From the NCBI RefSeq assembly GCF_030867095.1, contig NC_081824.1:254139956-254203955 (forward strand): a stretch of 64,000 bases of DNA, in the 5' to 3' direction. The stretch comes from Alligator mississippiensis (lineage: Eukaryota; Chordata; Crocodylia; Alligatoridae). The notes beneath the pieces are model-generated. The model was not told the DNA's origin. It was given only the letters and a program-made list of their open reading frames with translations, and ran no database searches. Both the position numbers and the translations under genes were made by a program. Below are positions 1 to 12,400 of the stretch, piece after piece; positions within the stretch are counted from its first letter, which is position 1, and the number at the start of each line of letters is the position of its first letter.

Positions 1-240
1 ATTACTTCCTGTTGTTACGAATTATCATGGTTGTTATCATCAGCGATTGTTGTTGTTATTATGGTTGTTATTATCAATCACCAACCATGGTTGTTATTGA
101 TTATGTATTATCATGGTTGTTATCATCATCATTAACTGCTGTTATTATTATGGCTGCTATAATCAATCGTCAACTGTTGTTGTTGTTATTAGGGTTGTCA
201 TTATCATCTACAGATTCTACACCAATAGATGCTGACTTGT
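1..240. repeat. Degenerate triplet satellite, left block
   Basis: Low-complexity DNA built from GTT, ATT and ATC triplets, with the motif ATGGTTGTTATCATCA recurring in imperfect copies. It resumes at about 1,150-1,640 after a GC-rich insertion. Short open frames here are by-products of the triplet composition. Confidence 0.75.
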
Positions 241-1140
241 ATTTTTGCTGAAGAGTGGGGCCTCAGATGATGGACATGTGCCCCCGCCCCCAGTCCCCCA
301 ATGTGTGGGGAACAGGGGTGTATGCACAGGCAATGTGTGGGGAGGCAGGAGGGGGCACAGGTGATGCAGTGGGGGAGGCACGTGCTCCCTGAGATTGTTG
401 CGCCTACAGTGGGGCACGGGGCCAGAGCTGGGCCAAACCAGGCCAGCTCTGGGCAGGAGCTGCTTCTGCATGGTGGGACCCAGCACCAGCAGGAGTGCCA
501 TGCTGCCATAACTTCCAAGGTGAGGCGCCACTTGCCCACCCAACAGCAGCAGGGGCACAACTCCATGCTGCCGCTGCACCTCATCTTGCCAGGTAGTGTG
601 GTGCTCCCTCCGACACCAGGTCCTGCCTGCATCTCTGCTGCAGCCATGTACCCTGCTGTGGACAAAAAAATCTCAGGGGGCAAATGCCCTCCTGCTGTGT
701 TATCTTGGCACCCCTGCCTCTCGCTGTCACATTGCTTGCGCCCCCCCCACCCTTCTGCCGCATTGCCCGTGCCCCCTCACCACCCCATAGACTTACCTGG
801 AGGGAGCTGTGGAAGCTGCTTTTGAGCTGTGGGAGCTGCTCTCCACCACTGTTTAGCTGCCACATGCATGTGCATGCACACAGTATGCCCTGCCTCCAAC
901 TGCCTTCCCCAAACCACCCCCCTCTCCCTCCCCAAGCAGCCCCTTGCAGGCTGGAACTCTGCCAGCCTTTCCTGCGTTTTTCTCCCTTTAATGTGTAAAA
1001 AATCCACATTATTCCACAATGAACAGAAAACCCAGATCCCTGGCTTCTGTCATTGTTCCTAAGAAATATTACATAATTTCCCTTAGGTTTTAGCCCTTAC
1101 GGCCCTTTTCCCGAGGGGGCAGGGCCCTCAGGCTCCCACA
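241..1140. mobile_element. GC-rich non-autonomous element inside the triplet satellite
   Basis: A GC-rich block interrupts the triplet satellite. Its right part (about 935-1,050) has the module CTTGCAGGCTGGAACTCTG, which recurs inverted near 47,125-47,155 and 30,160-30,200. Its end, with AGAAAACCCAGATCCCTGG, resembles the inverted end of the hAT-type element at 46,988. The left boundary and target duplication are not clear. The long overlapping frames on both strands reflect GC content and have no recognisable protein. Confidence 0.45.
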
Positions 1141-1149
1141 CACTCGGTG

Positions 1150-1640
1150 TCTATGTCAACACAAATTGCTGTTACTGATTATTACAGCTGCCACCATCAC
1201 AAACCATAACAACGACAATAGTTATTACCACCATCAGCTATTGCTGTTGTTAATTATGGTTGTCATTTTCATCAACACGGATTACTGTCATTGATTGTTA
1301 TGGCCATCACCATCACTAACCATAACAAGTTATTACCACCATCAACTGTTGCTGTTGTTATGGTTGTCCTGCATCAACCCCATTGCTGCTGTTGATTACA
1401 ATGGTTGTCACCATCATTAACCATTCTTGCTGTTACAAGGGGCATCATCCTCATCATCCGTGATTGCTATTGCTGTTGTTACCCATCACTGCAGTCCTCA
1501 TCATTGGTCCCCATGGCTCTCTCTATGGGTGTTACCCGTGCTCCTCACCAGCTCATGTTACCATTACTATCCCTACGATCACCACCAATAACTACTGCTC
1601 ACAACAAGCCATGGCTGCAGTTATTGCTGTGATTTATTCT
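1150..1640. repeat. Degenerate triplet satellite, right block
   Basis: Same triplet composition as 1-240, here with a longer period. The phrase TTATTACCACCATCA followed by a GCTGTTGTT run recurs at roughly 1,220 and 1,330, suggesting a unit near 110 bp. AACCATAAC and GTTATGGTT blocks alternate, so the array is also rich in short inverted repeats. Confidence 0.7.
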
Positions 1641-1642
1641 TC

Positions 1643-1759
1643 CAGCGCTGCCACGCTCTGGGGTTTGGGCGTTGTTTTAATGTCTACTCTTTGGAAACGA
1701 GAAAAGCATAGCTCTTTTTATATCTATATAGGTATATCTAGCTATTTATCTATCTAGAT

Positions 1760-1805
<46 letters not shown>

Positions 1806-1879
1806 AGAACTACGTTTTTCCCATTTCCAAAGCACAGACGTTAAGCACAACGCCCAAACCCCGGAGCGTGGCAGCGCCG
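1643..1879. repeat. Inverted repeat with about 80-bp arms around a CA/TA microsatellite
   Basis: The left arm (1,643-1,723) and right arm (1,799-1,879) are reverse complements over about 80 bp with a modest number of differences. Both contain GGGGTTTGGGCGTTGT (right arm inverted). The 75-bp centre is a CA then TA microsatellite (about 1,758-1,803). The right arm forms the edge of the CpG island. Several CpGs of the right arm are TpG or CpA in the left arm. Confidence 0.8.
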
Positions 1880-2260
1880 TTCTTCTTAACACCGCATCCC
1901 GGCTGCTGCTGTCCCTGCCTGGGCTCCCCCCATCCGTACCTGAGGGGCTGGGCCCGGTGGGGCTGAGCACAGGCCGGCGGGGCGGCGGCGGAGTAAGCGA
2001 CCGCGCCGCCATGTTCGCGCCGCGCCATTCAAACCGAGCGCCGCCGCCGCCTAACGAACCATAGAGCAGGCGCCAGCAGGGCCAGAGCGCCCTCCCCATC
2101 CCGGAAGCAGAGCACTACAGGCGTGGAGGTGGGGCACCGCTCCTCAAAGCCGGGCGGTAACCATAGAGGCGGTCATAGAGCGCCCCCTGCTGCAGGCCAC
2201 GTGAAAGGGGGGGGTGACGCGGCTAGGTGCGCAGACGCAGTGGCGCGCTACACAGTACGG
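1840..2260. promoter_or_regulatory. CpG island promoter
   Basis: Dense CpG, very different from the flanks. It contains a YY1-type AACATGGCGGC element on minus overlapping a possible start codon (2,010-2,012), a CACGTG E-box at 2,198-2,203, and a CTCF-like motif (minus strand, CAGCAGGGGGCGC core) at 2,178-2,196. The YY1 position and the minus-strand GTACGG donor favour transcription to the left. A divergent plus-strand transcript cannot be excluded. Confidence 0.6.
1940..2012 (-). CDS. Candidate first coding exon of an unrecognised gene leaving the window on the left
   Basis: An ATG at 2,012-2,010 sits in a CpG island within a YY1-like context. It opens 24 codons, beginning MAARSLTPPPP and ending at TCAG|GTACGG, a good donor, in phase 1. 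The peptide is short and proline-rich and I do not recognise it. An upstream in-frame ATG at 2,099 is possible. In mammals the gene beyond the METTL16 3' end on the same strand is MNT, but this peptide does not look like the MNT amino terminus, so I assign no name. No further exon is visible between 1 and 1,940. Confidence 0.35.
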
Positions 2261-5100
2261 GGCAGGGCTGAGCCGGGCCAGCTGTTAACTGGAGCACCCC
2301 TTAGCAGGGGGAAGGGGGGCACTGGCGAGCTCCCCCAGGACCATGGTGGTGCAAATACCTACCTTTGCTCCCCGTGGAAAAGCAGCCTGGCATTCACGGG
2401 GCAGGGGGAACTAGCCCCTGCAGCTCTTCTGCTCCGGGGCCCTGAGGGACATCCACCTTATAGTGCCACCAGACACAGCACCCTGGTCCAGATGTGCACA
2501 ACTTCCAGCTACACATTTCATTTTCTCACCCGACGACCAGGAAACTGAGGTTGCATCTATCCCAGCAAGCCACGTCAAGGGCCATCAAACTGGAAGGACA
2601 TCAAGAGCGTGCTACAGGAGCAGAGGCCCCAGGCATGAACACCACATGTCCCCGGAGACTGGGTGGCACATGGTGACTGTCCGCAAGCAGTGGTGGCAGC
2701 AGCCTGGCAGTGGCAAGGAGGGAGCTCCCACAGGCGCTGCTGCCACTTTTTGCACACATTATCATCCAATTTTTGGTTATTCAGTCCGGTATACAACCGG
2801 TACCTGTCCGTTAGCAATGTGTCTGTCTGAATGCTCCTGCTCTCTCTTCTCTGGTATGGAAAGCAAGTGCTTTAGGATAGGGACTATATTTTTTATTAGG
2901 TGTTAGTAAAGGAGGAGTCTATACGCAGGACTCCTAAAAGTACGGCAATCATGCAAATGGAGACCACAGGCTGAATGAACAATCTACTTCTCACCTGACT
3001 AGTCATTCAGGTCCTTGCTTTTCCCTCCACCACCCAAAGTCACAAGATGTGCAAGTGAAGCAGCATTTGGAAGCTTGTCTTTCTATTTTATCTTTCTTAT
3101 GGATGAATGTAGAAGCTACACTCACGTCACCAACACTGCTGAGGAATCTATGCACTACCACAAGCAGTATTAAAGCACCCTGGCTTTTAACTATTTTTAT
3201 TAACAATTCAGTGAGCCAAAATAACCTCTCAACATCTTAAGTCTACAAATAACATACACCCAGCAGGAAGCATTATTTCAACATGCTCCACCTTTGCCAG
3301 AAGCAGCTTTTTGCAAGTTCGGCACAGAATCTGAGAATTGCTCATGTATACCATCTATAACCCACAACGGGATGAATGGACATATTTTCATAAAACATAC
3401 AATCCACTGCCAATTATCAATAATGAAACTATTAATAAAGCATTATTTACACTGGTTGAGGGGGAGAGGGGAATTTGGGAATCAAACTCTCCTCCTGCAC
3501 AAATCTCTCCAAATGAAACTCTCTTCACTTCTAACATAGGAAAATAAGTTATCTTTCAAATCTACAAAATGAATCCAATAAGCCAGGATGTAGATGCATT
3601 GCATCTCTTCCAAGCAAGTGTTTTCTTCCATTTTACTTTTACTGTATATGAAAACAGTATTAATTTCACTAGCATTCCATGGAGCTTCCAATGAATCATG
3701 ACTATCAGGCAATTCACAGATATTTGGGAAAGACAGAGCATGGTGACACCTCAATTTCCTTTCAGTATGTCACGCTGGCTGTTAAATTTATTTGGATTAG
3801 GTTTTGTTCTCATAGCTTGTTGGGTTGTAGAACATCAAATCCAAGGCTGTGTAACTGTTTACCAGTGGTTCAGAAACCGATAGACCAAATTTAAACAACA
3901 GGTCACATTTCTCTGGCCAGTGGTGGTGAAATATGCATCATTTCTATTAAACTCTCTAGAACCCTTGACAAATAGGGCAAAATATTCAAAGGTGTTCTAG
4001 AAGCACACACCAGAGCAGTATTTACTGACAGAGGTATCATTTACCTACTTCCTGTTCATGTGGATTTCACATTTCTATCCCGGTCCTAGGCTGGGACAAT
4101 GCAAGTATTGTTGCAATTTGATTCCTGCTCCAAGACCTCAGAGTCCTCCATGAACAGACCTGTGGTGTCACACTGCATCGTCTTTTATAAGCCGTATCTG
4201 CAGCACCTGCCTCCTATGCCCTGTAGAAAGTGTTTCTGCATCGACAGAGGTTGTTGTTTGAGCGGTCTGACTGGTGAGTAAGGGTAATAAGATCTGTAGT
4301 ACTCCCACAAATGCTGTGAAGACTCACCATTGGCACTGACATGAAAAAAACCCAAACAAAACAAGAAAAACTGGAAGCACAGTAGTTCAATCCAGCTCTG
4401 CAGTTTCTGTATAGATCGGGTGCTTCAGCAGGGCTTTTTTGATGCTTTTATCTAAAGCTGATTCAAGCAGTCATTATATAAAAGCGCCAAAAAAGCCCCA
4501 CTGAAGCACCTGATCTATACACATGTTGGGTGAGGCAGGTCAAACTAATGTGATCTCTCTTTTGGGCATGCGCTGTGCTCAAAGTGGGGGCACACAGAGT
4601 TTAGCAGTTTTGTTTTGTTTTTTCCTATGTCTGTAAGCAGCCTATGAGATTAATCCAGCCTAGCTCTATGCAATTCCTACTGTGCCTTCACATAGGGTGA
4701 CAGGGTCTTAGGATCCAGCAGGAATCAGGAAACACCAGTAGTACAAGCTTAACCGCCTCCTAGATCTACAGAAGAATTATAAAAGCACAGGGTTTTTGCA
4801 GCAACTGGTGTCCCAAATTCTGCAGCTGAAACCTAGCACCCATCAGAATGTGAAGCATTCCCACCCATTGGCATCCCCTACAATGAAGTTCTGATCTGCA
4901 GGAATAAAGGTCATTCCTTAATTTTCCCTTCATTAAAAAGAAATTTGAGTTTAAAGTGAAACTACATCCTTCAGGAACAAGAGTTTAATGCCACATTTCA
5001 ACACATTAGGGCAAGGAATGCCATGCAGATACACATACACAAAGAGACATGTGCCACAGTTAAACTCCATTTGACAGGAGTAATCTCTCAAATAAATGTA
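2261..5100. other. Intergenic, between the CpG island and the METTL16 3' region
   Basis: I see no convincing exon here. At 2,855-2,905 there is a faint resemblance to the tail of an ancient CORE-type SINE. A clear palindromic MITE lies at 4,409-4,521. The rest is A+T-rich unique-looking sequence and may include distal METTL16 3' UTR. Confidence 0.5.
4409..4521. mobile_element. Short palindromic MITE
   Basis: The ends TGTATAGATC and GATCTATACA are perfect inverses. The arms stay complementary for about 42 bp, including GGTGCTTCAG and its inverse, and flank a loop of about 30 bp. Length and symmetry are those of a non-autonomous foldback DNA element. No convincing target duplication was found, so the superfamily is unknown. 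Confidence 0.65.
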
Positions 5101-5101
5101 T

Positions 5102-5107
5102 TTTATT
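5102..5107 (-). terminator. METTL16: Candidate METTL16 polyadenylation signal
   Basis: AATAAA on the minus strand, about 0.7 kb downstream of the METTL16 stop codon. It would give a 3' UTR of about 0.7 kb. Other signals further downstream may be used. Confidence 0.35.
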
Positions 5108-5812
5108 CTTTAAAGCCCACTACTTGCATATATTCTCTGCTGCTTTGTTTTATATGAGCCAAGTAACTCATACCCGATGTTTACAGAGAGTTTCCAATGC
5201 CATTCAGCACAACTACTTGGTGCTTGCATGAACCTGGCATTTAGGGAACTGATGCCTCTTCTCAATCTGTAAACCAGAAGGCTAAATATTTTGGGAAACA
5301 AGGAAAGGTGCATCTTCCTATGGAGCCTAGGCTCTAGAGGGCAACACATATGAAGAATATACACATGAAAAAGTTCAGAACAAAACTCGCCTTGACATAG
5401 TAGTACTGGGAGAAAAAGAATTGTGTTGAAGATCGTTTCTAGTTAACAAAAAGCAGAATGAGAAATGCATCCCTTTGTCAGATTAAAGAGACCCAAATCA
5501 GCTGGACTGTTGCCATCTAAAGTTAGTCCCCTGTCGCTACTAAAACATGCTTCAATCTAACAGTCAGAACAGTGTAATTCTGTTACAGCACTGCACCCCA
5601 CTCCTTTCCTGATCATGTCATATCCCCAGAAAATCTCTGCAGTTAAAAAAGGCTCTGTTTAAAAATAAAGTTGACTTTCATCTGAATTTGGAGTTTTCTT
5701 CATTGTAAGAAAAACTGTGTTAGCATAAGATTTTAAGCTATTAAAACCAAGTTTACAAAAATCCAGAAGTGCTTGATTCTGAATAGCAGAAGTACTGTAT
5801 TCTGAATGAGGG

Positions 5813-6421
5813 CTAACTACCAACCAGCCGAAGAATTTGGTTTCTTAAGTAGGTGCACAACTGGTTCATCAAGTCTCTGTTCTGTCCTTCAACCCAGTGC
5901 ATCTCCACTAACACATCATCCCCTTCTTTCTTCAGATTCATCAAACACTTAAAAAGAAAGCGCCCACTAGTTCCTTGGGAAGTTTGTCCTTTTTCAGTTG
6001 TTAGCTTGCCAACATCATCTGGAATACTGGACTCCTCCTCGATATTACTGGAGTCTTCACTCACTAACACTGCTTCCACTTGCTTTGTTTCTGTGTCCTC
6101 TTCCATGAGGTCCTCGCTGTTTTCATCTTTTGCAGGAGAATCTTCACTTTGCTGGTCAGTCTTGGTTGAGCTGACATCTTCAAGTGTCACAGACTCTATT
6201 TCAGAACTTTCAGTCTTTTTTTCAGAATCTAAGCTCAGATTTTTTTGACTGCTTCTCTCCTCTTCCATTGCTTGCAGGATATCTTCAGAAGCTCGAGGAA
6301 GTTCTCGTAGTTGTCTTACTCTCTCTCGTTTCTTTCTTCTCAAATGAATCCAAGAATTTTCAATGGCTGTTAAAAAGAGACTAACTTCACCTTTTGCAGA
6401 TGGAGCACTTTTATGCTGAAC
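5813..6421 (-). CDS. METTL16: METTL16 exon 9 (acidic linker and VCR2)
   Basis: Terminal coding exon, residues 355-556, after acceptor TAACAG|GTTCAG. It begins in the first vertebrate-conserved region (ENSWIHLRRKKRERVRQLRE), runs through about 100 acidic and serine-rich residues, and ends with the second conserved region, which includes VEMHWVEGQNRDLMNQLCTY. In human METTL16 this region increases affinity for U6 RNA. The stop is TAG at 5,815-5,813. Confidence 0.95.
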   Translation of the reverse strand, partial: VQHKSAPSAKGEVSLFLTAIENSWIHLRRKKRERVRQLRELPRASEDILQAMEEERSSQKNLSLDSEKKTESSEIESVTLEDVSSTKTDQQSEDSPAKDENSEDLMEEDTETKQVEAVLVSEDSSNIEEESSIPDDVGKLTTEKGQTSQGTSGRFLFKCLMNLKKEGDDVLVEMHWVEGQNRDLMNQLCTYLRNQILRLVGS

Positions 6422-9400
6422 CTGTTACAGGAAAGAGCAGAATTTCACAATTACAATTTACAAAAAACGCCCATCTAGAATTTACTATACTGTTCCCACA
6501 TGTAACACTTAATGTTGTACCTTCAGATCACCAAGTATTTTTTCTATCCATGCTGTAACCACAGCTATTGCTTCCACAACATCCCAGCCCATTGCTAAAG
6601 CTTTGCTGGATAATTCTTTGATTGTAGATGCCAGGACCATAAATGTAATCGGCTTCCGAGGCTTTTCTAATTTTCTTCTTTTAGAGGGAGGCGACTACAA
6701 AAAAAAAAGAGAAAAAACAGTGAAAACACAGAGTACTGATGGTCTTTGTGTAAGTCAATATTAATGTGATGGCTTTCACACACAATGCACAAAAGAAGCC
6801 AACTGTCACACCCATGTCTGTACTATAGCATGCATTTACTGACATGGCTTGTGCCTCACACTACTTTCACAGAGAACTTTTAAGACAGCCTGAAGAGGCA
6901 CATATATTTTAAGCTGGCCTGCTGCACAGGGATGAATTTTATCCTAAAGTATTAAAAACCTTTATGGGGTCCCTTTGGTTGCCATCTGTTTCAACAGGAA
7001 ACTGTCAAACATGGCTCTCAGTACTGCACAAGACCCTCTAATATTACAGCTCTGATCTTATACACATTGAGCCTGTTCACTACTTCTCTCACACTCAGTT
7101 ATTGCACATACTAATTGTATGAAAGACATTTGGCCCCATAAAAGCAAACGGTTAATTTAGGTAGTAATCAAAACTTCAGTTTTACCGAGACATGGAAGCT
7201 GTAAGACACTGACAAAGTTGCACCTTAAACTGGAACTCCACAAAAAAGGTAACCTGAACAAATTCCAACTCTGTTCAAAAAGTGGCTTTTTTTGTTGTTA
7301 AATCCATATTTAGGCACCTAGAAAGAAGTGACCCACTGAAACCCAGAGACAAGTTTTTCTGACTGGATTTCTTTCTAGAGAAGCTGGGGTTCAAAAGAAT
7401 TCTCAAGTAACAGTTGATTACTGGTCCAGTAAAGGACTAATACTGCCCCAAGTGCAGGCTTGCACTGCCATGCAGCTCAGACCATTGTTTTCCCCACCCA
7501 ATCCCTAAGGTTGAAAGGAATAGTGTAATTGTGTTGTAGAGAAATGTAGGTGGCCGTGAAAAACAAACCAAACCCCAAAGGCTTACCGGCACATGTACAT
7601 CATCATAGAAGCTCCATGCCAGCGCCCACCTCATGGTACGGCCTTGACAGAATTCAGTGTGAGTTACTTTAGGAACCTACAAAGAGCAACATAAAATTTC
7701 AAGTTAAAAAGCTGTCATTCTATTGTACACACCTTTTCACAGACAAAAAGCACTGTTAATATAACAAATTAAGGTTGTCCTATGTGTTATTCACCCTTCT
7801 AGAATGTGAAGGTCAGTAATACAAAACTTCTGGAAACTGGGAGATAAAGAGTTATGGTTATATTGGTGCAAGTCTTAACTCTGCCCTTAAAAGAAGGACT
7901 GGCCGTTATCAAGGAATAACGGCCACAAGTTGTTGGAGAGTAGGTTTAGATTAGACATCCGTAGGAACTACTTCACAGTCAGGGCGGCTAGGATCTGGAA
8001 CCAACTTCCAAGGGAAGTGGTGCTGGCTCCTACCCTGGGGGTCTTTAAGAAGCGGCTTGATGCCTACATGGCTGGGGTCATTTGAGCCCGGTTTTCTTCC
8101 TGCCCAGGCAGGGGGTCGGACTTGAAGATCTACAAGGTCCCTTCCGACCCTACTTTTATGATTCTATGATTCTGTGAGAACCAAATGTGACCAAAGCATG
8201 TATATTTGCACTTCACCTCTGCAAAAAGTGCACACCCCTCAGGGAAAAGGGCACTTGATAGAAAACACAAGACAAAATCTTATGAATAAGGAAACAGAAC
8301 AAGAGCTGCCTTGTCCAGCACTCAGAAATACTGAGCTTACTCCCCACAAATACCCTTTTCACATTAAACCTTGCACATGCTTACATCCATGGGATTCCAT
8401 GCTATCAGTTTTACAGTTGTGACAGTTGTTGTCCTCCTAATGCTGGAAAAATATTCCCCAACTATCCATGATTAATCTAGTGAATTGGAGATAGTTCACC
8501 TCCCAATGACTTAACAAGCATCTGCTTCAATTAGCTATGGTAAATAAAATAATCAAATCATAATTCAGTTTTCTGATGTAGCTGCAAAATTAATCTGAAA
8601 AAATATCAAAATAAATCACTGCTTTAAAATGTAGTGCGTACCTTCTACAAATGAAATCTACATCTATATCTGAGTTGTAAATAATATGTATTAACATTAT
8701 ATCAAACAACAAAAATGCACTTTTTGTAGAAAACAGTGATTAAACCAAGGCCTCCTGACCAATTATTTAAATTCTGGTTTAAATCAATTTGATTTAAATC
8801 AAATCCACCCTGCTATAAGGCATGATCAACTAATTAACTGCACCATAAATAGTAGCAAGGCTATATGTGCAGTTGTCTGGTGGCATCATGAAGGGAAAAA
8901 CCAGCCAAAAAGGTGTTCCACAAAATATATGGAACATCTTTGTGGCTTGTTTGTACAGTGCCATAACTTGTATGTGTAGCACCCAATGCTGATACTGTCA
9001 ATCATTTGATGATAGAGGTAGTCATTGGAACTGGGACAACCCTGGTCCCAATGCTGAAAGTGACCTATTAGGAAAGCAGTTTGCCAAGTTAAGCGCATGT
9101 TTTTGGACATTCCTGTGCATGGGGATCCCAAAATCAGAGAGCTTCTGCCCAATCCTGGGGTGTGTGTGCTGGGACTTTTAAAAGTTGTGCGTGCAGTCCA
9201 CGAAGGGGTTAATCAACTCCCCCTCTACAGCATTTGCAAAACCGTGTCCCAGGCTCCCTGCTGGCACTGGCACATTTGGGATCCCTGATCCCAAAATTCG
9301 TGCTTCCTGCCACATATGTGTGACATGACAGGAGACGCAATTGTTGAAATCGGGGATTAGATCCCATTGAGCTATTAAGTGAACATGTGCCAAACCCCTG

Positions 9401-12400
9401 AATGGAAGCAAACTTCCTCTATAAAAGAAGTGTGTGTGCAAGTACTCTGAAGCACATACAGGGAAGCTCAGACCTTTCCAGAAAGGCAACAACAACCAGT
9501 TCTCAGACCAATGACAAATCTGCAAAGCTGCTCCAACTAATCAACCTCACCATTACATATAATTACACATAACAAGGAATGCAGCTGAGGGTTCATGTAG
9601 ATAATTCCCAAGGGCTACCAACAGCTCTAGGGCCAGAGTGAAGGTACATGCCAATGCAACCTTAACTTAGCATTCACCAACTGTCAGGGAATAGACACCT
9701 GATTGTCAGCAAACTCAGTATTCTGGAAGGTCACGAACCACCACAGACCACCCTTAGCCCTGCCTTTTGCGTAGCAAAGGCAGTGTTGTAGAAGTGCTTG
9801 TCATATATGCAGCCAAAACACTCCAGTAATACCACCAAACCTACAGAACACTCCCATCAGTAGGTCTTAAAGCACTGGATATTGTTATCCATAGTCGACA
9901 CATATGGAAATGAGTGATGTTAAGGCCACCCAGCAGACTAACAGCAGAACCAGGAACAAACCCACACATCAAGTCCCAACCCAGTGTCCTCTTTAGGTCA
10001 CCCTGCTGCTATGTAGTTCTGATGCAGAGTCATCCCCCTAATCCTGTAAACATTTCCAGGCATAGTTTATTTCCCTGTCTCAAATAGTTTGAGCTCCTTC
10101 ATCTTGACCTGCTGTATGAAGGCTAAGTGCACTGCAAATACCATCCCTGACAGAAGTGGACTGGCAATGTGCCTTCCTAGGTTTCTCAAACTTCTACTAG
10201 GATCAGGTAAGGCAAGATGAGTGGGCAGTAACCATCTTTTCTGCTGCCCTTTGTGCCGCCCTGCCAGCCAGCACGTTCCCCGTCCCGGATCAGTGGCCCA
10301 TCCCCCTCAAGGACTGCTGACTCCCACTGGGGAACCAGCATTTTATTTTTATTAAAGTTTTTTTTTATTGTTGACTTCACAGACAATCCTGGATTTCACG
10401 GTGTCCGCAAAATCCATGAAATCGTAATGTAAGACAATCCCTAGTCATAATAACAGAAGGGGAAGAATAGGATAAGAGCAACAAGGTAACAAAACATGAG
10501 ACATAATTCTTAGCCAATCATAACTCACCATCAGGCCCAGGCATTAAACTGTAACAATATAGCAGGTGAGATTGTGAGGACAGACTTGCAGATGGCCTCA
10601 TGGATTTCAACCAAGGACATTTCCCATTCACAAGAGAGAAAAATGCAGAAGTATTTATCCTGAAACTGGCATCACTGGTCAAGGCAGGAAACAACTTCAT
10701 GGTAAAAGCTCAGAGAGAGGGGCCTCTAGAAGAAATTGGGATCGTACCATGGAACATGGGAAGCTATAGGGACTTAAAAGCAGGATGCCTGAATGACAAA
10801 GTCAAAATGATTTTGATGGCAGCCAGCTGAACTGATAAGAGAACACCTGTAGGCATCTGGTTCAAGGGAGGAGGATACTGAGTAGTTGAGATCCAAGATG
10901 ATCAGGGCTTAAGAAAAGTTTTGGCAGTGTGAGTAGCGAAGGGAAATCAGGTCTTAGAGATGCAGCCTGGACATATAAAGTCAAGAATAGTCAAAGATGA
11001 AGCCAAGATTATAAATTTGAACAACAAAAAGGATAGTCATTCTGTCCACAGCAATACAGGAATTGGAAAGAGGGGAAGGTTTTGAGGGAAGATCAAGCAT
11101 TCCATATTAAGTCACGTTAAGTTTTACTCAATAGCTGAACTTCCTCAAGGAAGTGTCAGAAAGACTAGTTGAAATTTTAGTATGAATAGATAAAAATTTG
11201 ACCATTTCAGATACAGTGCTCAAAATATATTTATACATGAAATCATTGAAAAATAAAGTATAAAGAGAGAAAAAGAGGGAGCTGAGGACAGTTCTAAGTG
11301 ACACACATCCCAAGATGGAGAAGAAAACCTACTGTACAAGATATCAAAGGAACAATCAGATATGTAGGAGGAGTGATCAGATCAGTGTCAGAGGCAGCTG
11401 CCTAGTCAAGAATAACAAAGAAGGAGTAAGTGGCCCCCAATATTTGGCCAAGAAGGTGTTATTAGAGGCTTTAGTGGTAGCCATTTTGATGAAGTGCAAG
11501 AGGTAAGAGACATGGAAGAGTAGCATTTCAGGACAGACATTGCCAATTCTTATCTGAAAACTCAACTGTGTTCCTCCAGGACTAGATCTTTGCAGTCTCC
11601 AGCAGCTTTAACTGGCCTTGTATTATAAAAAAATCCCAGAATTTAAAAAAAAGGATAACTTAAAATGCAATGGAAACCATGGATTCCATCATTCTTCATA
11701 TTTACTGCCTCTACCCCATAATATCTGAATAAAAACAAAATCCATCACCCTGATGGAAACTTCTGCCAGAAATATTTACATCTATATCTGGTACCTACCC
11801 CTTGCTAGTGATGGTATGTAAGCTGCAGTATCAGAAAGTGAAAAGATTCTGTTTCTGCCTTCCTCCCCACCACGTGGAAGTCCTTACTGCAGGACAAATA
11901 AATTGAATAAATACAGAAATTGCCAGCCTCTGCTATTTCTAAGGAAACCCACTGAGATAAGATGCTGGTTGGAAGAAGCAAGAAGGCTAGTGCTTAACAC
12001 CCAAAAAGCCGATTCACTGTTTAGTAAATTAACTGATCACCTGGGGCAGAAAATCAGGCCTCTTAATGTGTGTATATAGTCCTTCTCATACTGACTTCAT
12101 TAGTATACAAGAGTACAAATTAACTGAGAAATAACATAACATCACAGGTAACTCAGCCAATGGCACTATATGATCTAAGCCACCACCCCTGGCTTAACTA
12201 TAAATTATTAAAAACTTTGCTTAATTATTTTATAAGCAAGTTTCTTCAAACATAATTGAGGGACTAGTTTTCAATTTCCTTTAACTATGAAGTGTCCATA
12301 TGGTAAGTCAAACGTGTCAGCCAGAAAGGCAAGGAAAATTAAGGTCCTAAAGGAGTTTAATAAGTTCTCAACAATTAATCTGGTAATCAAAGAGTACGTT

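Noticed and set aside
204-1019. Several overlapping open frames on both strands
   Set aside because: They are caused by GC-rich repeat composition, overlap one another on opposite strands, have no known domain, and lie inside an element whose modules recur elsewhere.
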